From: Pseudomonadota bacterium
Lineage (GTDB): Bacteria > Pseudomonadota > Gammaproteobacteria > Burkholderiales > Burkholderiaceae_C
Length of the DNA: 49,415 nt
Direction: 5' to 3'
Assembly (NCBI GenBank): GCA_023442945.1
Contig: JAEZWW010000079.1
Coordinates: forward strand, 1-49,415
The translations under genes were made by a program, and so were the position numbers. Positions 23,460 through 32,228 of the stretch are shown here, piece after piece. How positions within the stretch are numbered: position 1 is the stretch's first letter; each line of letters starts with the position of its first letter. Under the pieces are notes generated by a model. The model saw only the letters and a program-made list of their open reading frames with translations. It ran no database searches and was not told the origin of the DNA.

Positions 23460-24293
23460 TCAGCGCCCGAATTCGTCGCCCAGTTCCTTGGCGCGCACCG
23501 CCGCCGCGTGCAGCGCGCCGACGAAGGCGTCCTGCACACCGGCCTCGTCCAGGTGGGTCAGGGCGGCGTACGTGGTGCCGCCTTTGCTGGTGACGCGCTC
23601 GCGCAGCGTGGCCAGGGTTTCGGGCGAATCGGCGGCCAGCGCGCTGCCACCGGCGAAGGTGCCGACGGCCAGGCGGCGCGCCTGTTCGGCCGTCAGGCCC
23701 ATCTGCGTGCCGGCGCGCTCCATGGCTTCCAGAAAGTAAAACACGTAGGCGGGGCCGGAGCCGGACAAGGCGGTCACCGCGTCCAGCTGCTCTTCGCGCT
23801 CGACCCACAGCGCGTCGCCGGTGGTGCGGATCACGCTTTCGGCCAGGGCGCGGTCGGGCGCGCTGGCGGCGGCGCTGGCGAACAGCCCGGTCATGCCCTT
23901 GCCGACCAGGGCCGGGGTGTTGGGCATGCAGCGCACCACGCGCGCGCTGCCGCCCTGCGCGGCCAGGTCGCCGGCGCGGATGCCGGCCATCACCGACAGG
24001 TGCAGCGCCTGGGCCGCGTGCGGGGCCACGGGTGCGGCGGCGTCGCGAAAGCTTTGCGGCTTGACGGCCCAGACGATCAGCGCGGCGCGCGACAGGAAGT
24101 CCCCGGCGGCCGCGTGCGCTTCGATGCCGTGCGCGGCGCGCAGTGCGTCGCGCGAGGCTTCAAACGGCTCGACCACGTCGATGCGCTCGGCCGCCACCCC
24201 TTGCCGACGCAGGCCACCAATGATGGCGCTGGCCATGTTGCCGCCGCCGATGAAGGCCAGATGCAGGTCGGAAGGCAGGGCAGAAGCGGTCAT
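23460..24293 (-). CDS. proC: pyrroline-5-carboxylate reductase
   Basis: Cytoplasmic enzyme reducing pyrroline-5-carboxylate to proline with NAD(P)H. The 277-residue length is normal. Signatures are FIGGGNMASAIIGGL (Rossmann motif), VVRCMPNTPALVGKGMTG, DAVTALSGSGPAYVFYFLEA and RERVTSKGGTTYAAL. The start at 24293 is chosen because it gives the usual short N-terminus; an upstream ATG at 24329 would add 12 unusual residues. It is divergent from the TPR/OGT-like gene. Confidence 0.97.
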   Translation of the reverse strand: MTASALPSDLHLAFIGGGNMASAIIGGLRRQGVAAERIDVVEPFEASRDALRAAHGIEAHAAAGDFLSRAALIVWAVKPQSFRDAAAPVAPHAAQALHLSVMAGIRAGDLAAQGGSARVVRCMPNTPALVGKGMTGLFASAAASAPDRALAESVIRTTGDALWVEREEQLDAVTALSGSGPAYVFYFLEAMERAGTQMGLTAEQARRLAVGTFAGGSALAADSPETLATLRERVTSKGGTTYAALTHLDEAGVQDAFVGALHAAAVRAKELGDEFGR

Positions 24294-24493
24294 GGCGTGG
24301 CTGGCAAAGGTTGGGAAAATTGAGGCCAAGTGTAGGCGCAGCCGCTGCTAGACTGCCCGCGCAAAAGGGACGCGTGTGCTGGCGGGGGTGGGCGACGGCG
24401 CCGGCGACCCAGGGCGCCCGGAACTCGCGCGCGTTGGACGCGATCTTTCGACGCAGCGCGTGCCGGACGCGCTCCCACCGTACTCAGGCCAGC

Positions 24494-26689
24494 ATGACCG
24501 ATTCGAAAAAGTACCAGTTCAACCTGCCCAAGACCGGTGCGCCCAGCGCGGGTGCCTGGGGTGCGTGGGGCGTCAGTGCGCCGCCCGCGGTGCCGGTGAC
24601 AACCGAGCTGCCCGACGACGCCACTGCGTGCCTGGCCAAGGGCAACACCTGGCTGCAAGGCGGTCGCGTAGACGACGCGCTGCGCGCCTACGACCGCGCC
24701 ATCGCGCTGAACCCGGATTTGTTCGAAGCGCACTTCAACCGCGGCAACGTCTTGCTGCGCCGGCAGCGCCCGATGGAGGCACTGGCGGCGTTCGAGCGGA
24801 CCCTTGCGCTGGCGCCCGAGCTGGCGATTGCACACTACAACCGTGCCACGCTGTTGGCCGCCAACGGGCGCGAGGACGAGGCCATGGCCGGTTACGAACG
24901 CGCGCTGGCGCTGGACCCGGCCCAGGTGCAGGCGCGCTTCAACCTGGGCACGCTGCACCTGAAGCGCGGCGAGGGCGAACAGGCCCTGGCCTGCATGGAC
25001 GCCGTCATCCAGCAGGCGCCCAATGTGGCGGAGGCGCACAACAACCGCGGCAGCGCGCTGATGCTGCTGCAGCGCGTGGCCGAAGCCGGGCAAGCCTTCG
25101 ACCGTGCCGTCGCGCTCAAGCCCGGCTACGCCGAAGCCATCAGCAACCGGGGCGGCCTGCGCCTGCAGCTGAACCACCACGAAGCGGCGATCCACGACCT
25201 GCGCGAAGCCGTGCGGCGCAACCCGGCCGAGCCGGCATCGCACCGCTTGCTGGGCGCGCTGCTGCGTGAGACGGGCGACGTGGAAGGTGCGCTGGCCGAA
25301 TTCCACCAGGTGCTGGAACTGGCGCCCGAAGCCCAGGGCGCTTTGAGCGACTGGGTCGGCACGCTGGCCGAAGCCGGCAACTGGGCGCAGCTGCCCGACG
25401 GGGTGGCGCGCCTGCAGGCTGCCGTGCGCGAAGGCCGTGGCGGTGTGGCGCCCGCGGTGGCGGTCGCCCTGATCGCTTCGCCCGAGCTGCAACTGGCCTG
25501 TGCCCAACAGGCGGCGGCGCGCCTGCCGACGGCGCAACTCGGGCCGCTGGTGCGCCGCCCGGGCAGCGGCAAACTGCGCATCGGCTATTTCTCGGCCGAC
25601 TTTCACGAGCACGCCGGCGCCGCGCGCCTGGCCGCGCTGTTCGAGCGGCATGACCGCGACCAGTTCGAGTGGTTTGCTTTCTCCTACGGGCCGGCGACGA
25701 CCGACGAGATGCACAGCCGGCTGCGCAAGCCGTTCCACCAATTCCTGGACGTGCGCGAGCGCAGTGACCGCGAAATCGCCGAGCTGGCGCGCGAGCTGGG
25801 TGTTGACGTGGCGGTGGACCTGAACGGTTACGCGCGCGGCGGGCGGCCCGGCATCTTCGTGCAGCGCTGTGCGCCGGTGCAGGTCGGCTGGCTGGGCTGG
25901 CCGGCCACCACCGGCGTGGCCGCCATGGACTACGTCATCGCCGACCGCGTCGCCTTGCCCGCGGCGCTGCACCCGCAGTTCACTGAAAAGGTGGTGTCGC
26001 TGCCGCACACCACCCTGGTGGGCGAGGCCGATCGCCGCGTGGCCGAGGTGGATGCGGCGCGCGACGCGCAAGGCCTGCCGGCCGATGCCGTGGTGTTCTG
26101 CGCCTTCCACCCCATGCGCCTGATCACGCCCGTGGTGTTCGACGGCTGGATGCGTATCCTGCAGGCCGTGCCGGGCAGCGTGTTGTGGCTGCTGGATGAG
26201 CACCCTGTGACTAGTGACCGCCTGCGCGCCGCCGCCAGCGCGCGCGGGGTGGACGCGGCGCGCCTGGTCTTTGCGCCGCGGGCCGCAGCCGATGTGCAGC
26301 TCATGCGCTACGCCTTGGCCGATGTGCTGCTGGACAGCGCGCCTTACAGCAATGCCCTGGCCGTCGGCGATGCGTTGTGGGCCGGTTTGCCGGCGGTGAC
26401 GCTGGCGGGCGCGGCCTTGTCCGGGCGCACCGGCGCCAGCCTGCTGACAGCCGCCGGACTGGCCGAAGGGCTGGTCACGTCGGCCGCCGACTACGAAGCG
26501 TCCGCCATCGCCTTGGCGCAGGACGCACCGCGCCGCGCAGCGCTGCGCGAGCGCCTGTTGGCGGGCCGCAAGACTTCGGCGTTGTTCAACCTCAAGGCGT
26601 TGGCGCGCCAGCTCGAATCGGCGTATGTCGCCATGGACGAGCGCAGCCTGCAAGCCCTGCCGCCGCGCGCCTTCGACGTGCGCGGCTGA
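24494..26689 (+). CDS. TPR protein with O-GlcNAc-transferase (SPINDLY)-like C-terminal domain
   Basis: A 731-residue soluble protein. After a short Gly/Ala-rich start, seven TPR units follow (about residues 45-285; for example AHFNRGNVLLRRQRPMEALA). The C-terminal half has the OGT fold: GYFSADFHEHA, VQVGWLGWPATTG, DYVIADRVALP, SLPHTTLVG, PGSVLWLL and YALADVLLDSAPY. Two nucleotide-sugar contact segments differ from the family pattern as I remember it. FNxxYKITP reads FHPMRLITP, losing the Lys, and the HTT after PYN is replaced (PYSNALAVGD). Transferase activity may be altered or lost. Bacterial relatives modify proteins or surface structures; the target here is unknown. Confidence 0.85.
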   Translation: MTDSKKYQFNLPKTGAPSAGAWGAWGVSAPPAVPVTTELPDDATACLAKGNTWLQGGRVDDALRAYDRAIALNPDLFEAHFNRGNVLLRRQRPMEALAAFERTLALAPELAIAHYNRATLLAANGREDEAMAGYERALALDPAQVQARFNLGTLHLKRGEGEQALACMDAVIQQAPNVAEAHNNRGSALMLLQRVAEAGQAFDRAVALKPGYAEAISNRGGLRLQLNHHEAAIHDLREAVRRNPAEPASHRLLGALLRETGDVEGALAEFHQVLELAPEAQGALSDWVGTLAEAGNWAQLPDGVARLQAAVREGRGGVAPAVAVALIASPELQLACAQQAAARLPTAQLGPLVRRPGSGKLRIGYFSADFHEHAGAARLAALFERHDRDQFEWFAFSYGPATTDEMHSRLRKPFHQFLDVRERSDREIAELARELGVDVAVDLNGYARGGRPGIFVQRCAPVQVGWLGWPATTGVAAMDYVIADRVALPAALHPQFTEKVVSLPHTTLVGEADRRVAEVDAARDAQGLPADAVVFCAFHPMRLITPVVFDGWMRILQAVPGSVLWLLDEHPVTSDRLRAAASARGVDAARLVFAPRAAADVQLMRYALADVLLDSAPYSNALAVGDALWAGLPAVTLAGAALSGRTGASLLTAAGLAEGLVTSAADYEASAIALAQDAPRRAALRERLLAGRKTSALFNLKALARQLESAYVAMDERSLQALPPRAFDVRG

Positions 26690-26703
26690 AGGGGGCCGCC
26701 GCC

Positions 26704-27870
26704 TCAGGCCACTTCAAACGCCGCGAACTGCGTCACCTGCAGCGGGTTGAAGTTGTCGTCGGTGCACAGCACCAGGCAGCGGTGGCCGCCCGGCAGCCGC
26801 GGGCCCCAGGCCATGGCTTCGAAGTTGTCGACGTGCGGCAGGCCGCTTTGGCGCAGATCGAGGATCAACCGCTTGGGCGCGGCGCGCGTGCGGCGCGGGC
26901 GCAGGGTGTCGACGGCCAACGTGTTGGCGGCGTGGGTCAGGTCGACTTCGTACAGGCGCGCGGACACCCCGGTCGTCATGTGCCAGGCGCGCTCCAGCAC
27001 CCACAGGTGGTCGGGGTCGGGCATCAGGATCTCGGAAATGCCGCTTTCCACGCTGCCCTGCGGCATCAGCGGGCCGAAGGGGCGTGCCTCGGGCAGGTAG
27101 GCGATCTGGCGGTCCGCCTCGCCGCTGACCAGATCGAAGCGCGTGATGCGGCACAGGCCGGGTGGCGCGCCGGGTGTCAGGTGGTCGCCGTCCTGGCTCA
27201 GCGCGCCTTCCATGGCGGCCCAGACGTGGCGGCCGTCGGGCGTCAGCGCCAGGCCTTCCAGCGTTTCGTTGTGGCGCGGGCCGCGGCCCAGGCGGCCGAT
27301 TTCGGTCAGCTGGCGCGGCAAGGTGAAGCTGCGCAGCAGGCGCCCGTCCAGTGTGGCCTCCTGCAGCGAGGGCGGGGTGCGTGCGCGGATGTCGCCTTCG
27401 CTGGTCCACAGCAAGGTGGTCTGGCCGGTGGCGGCGTCGCGGCGCAGCGCCAGCGCTTCGGGGTCGACGCTGTGGCGCGGGTAGGGCTGGCCGTCGGCGC
27501 CGCGCAGGGTGATGACGTCCACCCACTGCGGCAGGAAGGGCTGGCCGGCCGAGGGAGACGGCAGGCGGAAGACGTAGACGCGCGCCGGGGCGTGGCGGCT
27601 GCGGTCGTCCGACAAGGCGTACCAAAGGTCGGTCGCGGCGTCCCAGGCCAGGCCCGACAGGCCGCCGGCCAGGGTGCCCTTGAATTCGGTGCCGGTGGGC
27701 AGGCTGCCGTGCGCCAGCAGGCGCAGCGTGGGCGCGGGCGCCGCATTGCTGCGGGCCTGGCGCGGGCGCGCGTTTGCCGGCGCGGGCCAGAAGGGGGCAA
27801 TGCCCGCAGCGGCGGCGCCCGCCAACAGCTGGCGGCGCGACAACGTGAGGGGCGGCAGGGCGTCGGGCAT
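26704..27870 (-). CDS. Tat-exported phytase-like esterase
   Basis: A 388-residue protein with a twin-arginine signal (SRRQLLAGAAAAGIAP) and, after it, the esterase-like-phytase domain: GGLSGLAWD near the N-terminus, YALSDDRSRH, VDPEALALRRD, NETLEGLALTPDGRHVW and HVDNFEAMAWGPRL. The fold is a beta-propeller, and family members are periplasmic or extracellular; the substrate is poorly known. The ATG at 27870 is chosen because it gives a normal Tat signal. The C-terminus lies 14 bases from the convergent OGT-like gene, and the start is divergent from glpK with 84 bases between. Confidence 0.85.
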   Translation of the reverse strand: MPDALPPLTLSRRQLLAGAAAAGIAPFWPAPANARPRQARSNAAPAPTLRLLAHGSLPTGTEFKGTLAGGLSGLAWDAATDLWYALSDDRSRHAPARVYVFRLPSPSAGQPFLPQWVDVITLRGADGQPYPRHSVDPEALALRRDAATGQTTLLWTSEGDIRARTPPSLQEATLDGRLLRSFTLPRQLTEIGRLGRGPRHNETLEGLALTPDGRHVWAAMEGALSQDGDHLTPGAPPGLCRITRFDLVSGEADRQIAYLPEARPFGPLMPQGSVESGISEILMPDPDHLWVLERAWHMTTGVSARLYEVDLTHAANTLAVDTLRPRRTRAAPKRLILDLRQSGLPHVDNFEAMAWGPRLPGGHRCLVLCTDDNFNPLQVTQFAAFEVA

Positions 27871-27954
27871 GGCGCCGCAGTCTAAGCGACCACGGTGCCG
27901 CGGTGCGACGCGGCCCGATTGGCGCGAGCGGCGCCTTCGGCTACGCTCGCCGCC

Positions 27955-29496
27955 ATGCGCTACCTCCTTGCACTGGACCAGGGCACGACCAGCAGCCGCG
28001 CCATCGCTTTCGACACGCACGGCCGCGCGGCGGCGCTGGCGCAGCAGGAATTTGCCCAGCACTTTCCGCAGCCGGGCTGGGTCGAGCACGATGCGGCCGA
28101 GATCTGGCGCACGCAGCTCGCCGTGGCGCAGGAATGTATAAAAAAACTGCCCGGAGCCCTACAGGGATCTGCGCAAGCAGCTACGCAAATTGTAGCAATC
28201 GGCATCACCAACCAGCGCGAAACCACGGTGCTGTGGGACCGCGCCACGGGCCGCCCGGTGGCCCCAGCCATCGTCTGGCAAGACCGGCGCACCACCGCGC
28301 GCTGCGAACAGCTGCGGCGCGCCGGCAAGGCCGCGCTGATCCAGCGCAAGACCGGCCTGGTGCTGGACGCGTACTTTTCCGCCACCAAGCTGGAATGGCT
28401 GCTGGACCGCGTGCCCGGCGCCCGCGCGCGGGCCGAGGCGGGTGAGCTGGCCTTCGGCACCATCGACAGCTGGCTGGTCTGGCAGCTGACCGGCGGGCCC
28501 AAGGGCGGCATACACGCCACCGACCCCAGCAACGCCGCGCGCACGCTGCTGATGAACATCCACACGCTGGATTGGGACGACGAACTGCTGCGCCTGTTCC
28601 ACATCCCGCGCGCGGTGCTGCCGCGCATCGTGCCGTCCAGCGGCGTGCTGGCCGAGACCAGCGCTGATTTGCTGGGCGCCGCCATCCCCATCGCCGGTAT
28701 CGCGGGCGACCAGCAGGCCGCCACCTTCGGGCAGGCCTGTTTTGCGCCCGGCATGGCCAAGAACACCTACGGAACCGGCTGCTTCATGCTGATGAACACC
28801 GGCGCCCGTCCTGTCGCCAGCCGCAACCAGTTGCTGAGCACCGTCGGCTGGCAAGGGCCGGAACAGGCCGGTGCGCCGCGCACGGCGTACTGTCTGGAGG
28901 GTTCCGTCTTCATGGCCGGCGCCACCGTGCAGTGGCTGCGCGACGGCCTGCAAATCATCCAGAGCGCGGCCGAGATCGAACCCCTGGCCGCCAGCGTGCC
29001 CGACACCGGCGACGTGTTCCTGGTGCCCGCCTTCACCGGCCTGGGCGCGCCCGACTGGGATGGTCGCGCGCGCGGCACGCTGGTGGGCCTGACGCGCGGC
29101 AGCACGCGCGCCCACATCGCCCGCGCCGCGCTGGAGGCCATCGCCCTGCAGTCGGCCGACATGTTCGGCGCCATGAGCCGCGACGCCGGCCTGCCGCTGA
29201 CCGAGCTGCGCGTCGACGGCGGCGCCAGCCGCAACGACCTGCTGATGCAGCTGCAGGCCGACCTGCTGGGCGTGCCCGTCGTGCGCCCGCAGGTGACCGA
29301 AACCACGGCCCTGGGCGCCGCTTACCTGGCCGGTCTGGCCACCGGCGTGTGGTCGGGCGGCGACGCCATCGCCGCGCAATGGGCGGTCGACCGCCGCTTT
29401 GCCCCGCGCCTGTCCGAGCCCGCGCGGCTGGCGCGCATCGCCCGCTGGCGCGAGGCGGTGGCGCGCTCACGTGGCTGGGCGCGGGAAGGCGCCTGA
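27955..29496 (+). CDS. glpK: glycerol kinase
   Basis: Phosphorylates glycerol to glycerol-3-phosphate, which glpD downstream then oxidises. Signatures are LLALDQGTTSSRAIAFD, PGWVEHDAAEIW, IGITNQRETTVLWDR, TYGTGCFMLMNTG, VFMAGATVQWLRDG and VPAFTGLGAPDWD. The 513-residue protein is about 10 longer than E. coli GlpK. The excess maps to ECIKKLPGALQGSAQAATQ between EIWRTQ and IVAIGITNQ, whose DNA is a copy of repeat family 1 read in frame. The ATG at 27955 gives the standard N-terminus MRYLLALDQGTT. No glpF transporter or glpR regulator is seen in the window. Confidence 0.97.
   Translation: MRYLLALDQGTTSSRAIAFDTHGRAAALAQQEFAQHFPQPGWVEHDAAEIWRTQLAVAQECIKKLPGALQGSAQAATQIVAIGITNQRETTVLWDRATGRPVAPAIVWQDRRTTARCEQLRRAGKAALIQRKTGLVLDAYFSATKLEWLLDRVPGARARAEAGELAFGTIDSWLVWQLTGGPKGGIHATDPSNAARTLLMNIHTLDWDDELLRLFHIPRAVLPRIVPSSGVLAETSADLLGAAIPIAGIAGDQQAATFGQACFAPGMAKNTYGTGCFMLMNTGARPVASRNQLLSTVGWQGPEQAGAPRTAYCLEGSVFMAGATVQWLRDGLQIIQSAAEIEPLAASVPDTGDVFLVPAFTGLGAPDWDGRARGTLVGLTRGSTRAHIARAALEAIALQSADMFGAMSRDAGLPLTELRVDGGASRNDLLMQLQADLLGVPVVRPQVTETTALGAAYLAGLATGVWSGGDAIAAQWAVDRRFAPRLSEPARLARIARWREAVARSRGWAREGA
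28136..28199 (+). repeat. dispersed repeat family 1, copy G inside glpK
   Basis: ATAAAAAAACTGCC, GAGCCCTACAGGGATC, TGCGCAAGCAGCTAC, then the hairpin GCTACGCAAATTGTAGC. The blocks are those of the intergenic copies. The frame through it is open and joins glpK on both sides. Confidence 0.75.
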
Positions 29497-29520
29497 GGTG
29501 TGAAGCGTTGATGAGGTTGC

Positions 29521-29584
29521 GTTTCAAGAGAAATCGGGCGTTGGCCCTACAGCCATCTGCGCGGCCAGCTATCAAATGCGTAGT
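29521..29584 (+). repeat. dispersed repeat family 1, copy A
   Basis: A long copy: TTTCAAGAGAAATCGGGCG, TTGGCCCTACAGCCATC, TGCGCGGCCAGCTATCAA, then GTAG. It lies in the glpK-glpD gap (29497-29692), which otherwise shows no gene, promoter or terminator that I can support. Confidence 0.8.
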
Positions 29585-29692
29585 GGCCGGGGCATCGCTT
29601 CACGCAAGATCCCTTGTCCGTTCAGCGGCGCGTGACGCCCGGCGCCCGCGCGCCACCGCACGGGCCGACGCCGCCTGCGTTATCGTTTGAGC

Positions 29693-31321
29693 ATGTCCGC
29701 CGACACGCCCTTGCCCACCGACCGCGCGGTGCTGCTGGCACGGCTGGCCGAGCCGAAAAAAGTCGATATCGCCATCGTCGGCGGCGGCGCCACGGGCCTG
29801 GGCGTAGCGCTGGACGCGGCCCAGCGCGGCCACAGTGTGGTGCTGATAGAGGCGCAGGACTTCGCCAAGGGCACCTCGTCGCGCGCCACCAAGCTGGTGC
29901 ACGGCGGCGTGCGCTACCTGGCGCAGGGCAACATCGGCCTGGTGCGCGAGGCGCTGCACGAGCGCGTGCACATCCTCAGCAGCGCGCCCCACCTGGCGCA
30001 GCCGCTGCCCTTCGTCATGCCGTCTTACAAGCTGTGGGAAACGCCGTTTTACGGCGTCGGCCTGAAGATGTACGACGCGCTGGCCGGCAGCGCCGGCTTG
30101 GGCCGGACCCAGTGGCTGAGTGCCGGCGAAACGCGCCGCCTGCTGCCCGGCGCGCAGCCGCAGGGCCTGAGGGGCGGGGTGAAGTACTGGGACGGCCAGT
30201 TTGACGACGCGCGGCTGGCGCTGGCGATTGCGCGCACCGCTGCCCGCTTTGGCGCGCTGCTGGTCAACTATTGCGCCGCCGTGGACGTGCTGCACGACGC
30301 GGGCCGCGCCGTGGGGCTGGTCGCGCGGGACGCGGAAACCGGGCGCGAATTCCGCATCGAAGCCGGTTGCGTGGTCAACGCCACGGGTGTTTGGGTCGAT
30401 GCGTTGCGTGAACGCGACGCCGAAGCCGGCGGCCAGACCGCGTCGCCCCTGGTCGCGCCCAGCCAGGGCGTGCACGTGGTGGTCGATCAGGCCTTTTTGC
30501 CGGGCGAGCACGCGCTGTTGGTGCCCAGCACGGCCGACGGGCGGGTGCTGTTTGCCGTACCGTGGCTGGGCCAGCTGATCCTGGGCACGACCGACACCCC
30601 GCGCAGCGACCTGCCGCTGGAGCCCGGCGCGACCGAGCCGGAGCTGGACTTCATCCTGCGCGAGGCCGGTAAGTATCTAAAGCGAGCGCCCACTCGCGCC
30701 GATATCAAGAGTTGCTGGGCCGGTCTGCGCCCGCTGGTCAAGCCGGGGGGAGAAGAGGGCGCCACGGCCGGGATCAGCCGAGAACACACGGTGGTCGTCG
30801 CGCGCTCCGGCATGGTCAGCGTGACCGGCGGCAAATGGACCACCTACCGCGCCATGGCCGCCGACGTGCTGGCGCGTTGCACGCAGGCCGGCGTGCTGCT
30901 GCCGCGCGGGCCGTGCGCCACGGCGGGGCTGCACCTGGTTGGCGCCGGCGGCCCCGCGGGCGCGCAGCGCGTGTCGCTCAGCCAGGCGCCGGGGTTGCAC
31001 CTGTATGGCAGCGAGGCCGAGCAGGTCAATGCCTTGCCAGGCGCCGAGCGCTGGCTGGCGCCGGGCCTGAGCGAGGCCATGGTGCGCTTTGCCGTGCGCT
31101 ATGAATACGCCCGTACGGTGGAAGACGTGCTGGCCCGCCGGTCGCGCCAGTTGTTCCTGGACGCAGCCCAGGCTGCGGCGGCAGCACCCGCCGTTGCCGC
31201 GTTGCTGCGGGACGAGTTGGGCCCAGCCGGGCCGGACGAGGGCGCACAACTGGCCGCCTTCCAGGCACTGGCGGCCGCCTATGCGGCGCCGGGTGCACAA
31301 TCGATCGACCGCAGCGCTTGA
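29693..31321 (+). CDS. glpD: aerobic glycerol-3-phosphate dehydrogenase
   Basis: FAD-dependent membrane-associated enzyme that oxidises glycerol-3-phosphate to dihydroxyacetone phosphate and reduces quinone. Signatures are the dinucleotide-binding motif IAIVGGGATGLGVALDA, DFAKGTSSRATKLVHGGVRYL, QGVHVVVD, ILGTTDTPRSD and VTGGKWTTYRAMA. The 542-residue length is normal. The ATG at 29693 is preferred; a TTG two codons upstream is in frame. It follows glpK by about 200 bases, separated by a repeat. The last codons overlap the -35 element of the ribosomal promoter. Confidence 0.96.
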   Translation: MSADTPLPTDRAVLLARLAEPKKVDIAIVGGGATGLGVALDAAQRGHSVVLIEAQDFAKGTSSRATKLVHGGVRYLAQGNIGLVREALHERVHILSSAPHLAQPLPFVMPSYKLWETPFYGVGLKMYDALAGSAGLGRTQWLSAGETRRLLPGAQPQGLRGGVKYWDGQFDDARLALAIARTAARFGALLVNYCAAVDVLHDAGRAVGLVARDAETGREFRIEAGCVVNATGVWVDALRERDAEAGGQTASPLVAPSQGVHVVVDQAFLPGEHALLVPSTADGRVLFAVPWLGQLILGTTDTPRSDLPLEPGATEPELDFILREAGKYLKRAPTRADIKSCWAGLRPLVKPGGEEGATAGISREHTVVVARSGMVSVTGGKWTTYRAMAADVLARCTQAGVLLPRGPCATAGLHLVGAGGPAGAQRVSLSQAPGLHLYGSEAEQVNALPGAERWLAPGLSEAMVRFAVRYEYARTVEDVLARRSRQLFLDAAQAAAAAPAVAALLRDELGPAGPDEGAQLAAFQALAAAYAAPGAQSIDRSA

Positions 31322-31346
31322 CATCGCCATTTCAAGCTGCCACAAT
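31318..31346 (+). promoter_or_regulatory. sigma-70 promoter of the spc/alpha ribosomal operon, with leader hairpin
   Basis: TTGACA (31318-31323) and CACAAT (31341-31346) are separated by 17 bases; the -35 box overlaps the glpD stop codon. The leader of about 170 bases to rplN begins with a small hairpin, CACCCA-ATC-TGGGTG (31356-31370). No other gene is in the 31322-31517 gap. This promoter lets rplN and downstream genes be transcribed without the S10 operon upstream. Confidence 0.75.
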
Positions 31347-31517
31347 GGCGGGCTTCACCCAATCTGGGTGGAAAAATCTGCCCCAATCGCCGGGAGCGCG
31401 CTGACAGCAGTCGGCGCACAAGCTTTTTCGGCGGCGGGCCCAAGACTGATCCAGCAAGGCGCTGCGCCGCTTCTTCAAGCGGCCGTTTTGCTGGGTGCAA
31501 GTTGGGAAACATTTGAA

Positions 31518-31886
31518 ATGATCCAGACTGAATCTCGACTCGAGGTGGCCGATAACACCGGCGCCAAGTCCGTCCAGTGCATCAAGGTGCTGGGTGGCTC
31601 CAAGCGCCGCTATGCGAGCGTTGGCGACATCATCAAAGTGAGCATCAAAGAAGCTGCTCCGCGCGGTCGCGTCAAAAAAGGCGAGATTTACAGCGCCGTG
31701 GTGGTCCGTACCGCCAAGGGCATCCGCCGTGGCGATGGCTCGCTCATCAAGTTCGACGGCAATGCCGCCGTTCTTCTCAACAGCAAGTTGGAGCCGATCG
31801 GCACCCGCATCTTTGGCCCGGTGACGCGCGAACTGCGCTCCGAGCGGTTCATGAAGATCGTGTCGCTGGCCCCTGAAGTCCTGTAA
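31518..31886 (+). CDS. rplN: 50S ribosomal protein L14
   Basis: The 122-residue length and sequence (MIQTESRLEVADNTGAKSVQ, KVLGGSKRRYA, LIKFDGNAAVLLN) are those of bacterial L14, which binds 23S rRNA and forms an intersubunit bridge. It is the first gene of the ribosomal cluster here, preceded by glpD and its own promoter rather than by rpsQ. Confidence 0.98.
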   Translation: MIQTESRLEVADNTGAKSVQCIKVLGGSKRRYASVGDIIKVSIKEAAPRGRVKKGEIYSAVVVRTAKGIRRGDGSLIKFDGNAAVLLNSKLEPIGTRIFGPVTRELRSERFMKIVSLAPEVL

Positions 31887-31898
31887 GGAAAGCGCGTC

Positions 31899-32219
31899 AT
31901 GAACAAGATTCGCAAAGGCGACGAGGTCATCGTGTTGACCGGTCGCGACAAGGGCAAGCGTGGCACCGTGTCAATGCGCGTGTGCGAAGAGCGCGTCCTG
32001 GTGGACGGCATCAACATGGTCAAGAAGCATGCCAAGCCGAACCCCATGAAGGGTGTGACCGGCGGCATCATCGAAAAAGCCATGCCGATCCACCAGTCCA
32101 ACGTGGCCATCTACAACAAGGCCACTGGTAAAGCTGACCGCGTCGGCGTCAAGACCCTGCAGGACGGCACCCGCGTGCGCGTGTTCAAGTCCAGCGGCGA
32201 CGAAATCAAGGCGGCGTGA
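31899..32219 (+). CDS. rplX: 50S ribosomal protein L24
   Basis: The KOW motif is visible near the N-terminus (KGDEVIVLTGRDKGKRGTV), as in L24, an early 23S assembly protein. The 106-residue length is normal. TAAGGAA lies upstream of the ATG, and the gene follows rplN by 12 bases. Confidence 0.98.
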   Translation: MNKIRKGDEVIVLTGRDKGKRGTVSMRVCEERVLVDGINMVKKHAKPNPMKGVTGGIIEKAMPIHQSNVAIYNKATGKADRVGVKTLQDGTRVRVFKSSGDEIKAA

Positions 32220-32228
32220 GGTTAAAAA

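Noticed and set aside
24290..26653. 787-codon minus-strand frame opposite the TPR/OGT-like gene
   Set aside because: Rich in Gln, Arg, His and Ala, as expected of the antisense of G+C-rich coding DNA; the plus strand has clear TPR and OGT motifs.
26377..27885. Plus-strand frame of about 500 codons opposite the phytase-like gene
   Set aside because: No domain pattern, overlaps the OGT-like gene and lies antisense to a gene with a good Tat signal.
30670..30715. ATATCAAGAGTTGC stretch in glpD resembling a repeat edge
   Set aside because: Encodes the conserved TRADIKSCWAGLRPLV segment of GlpD, so ordinary gene sequence.
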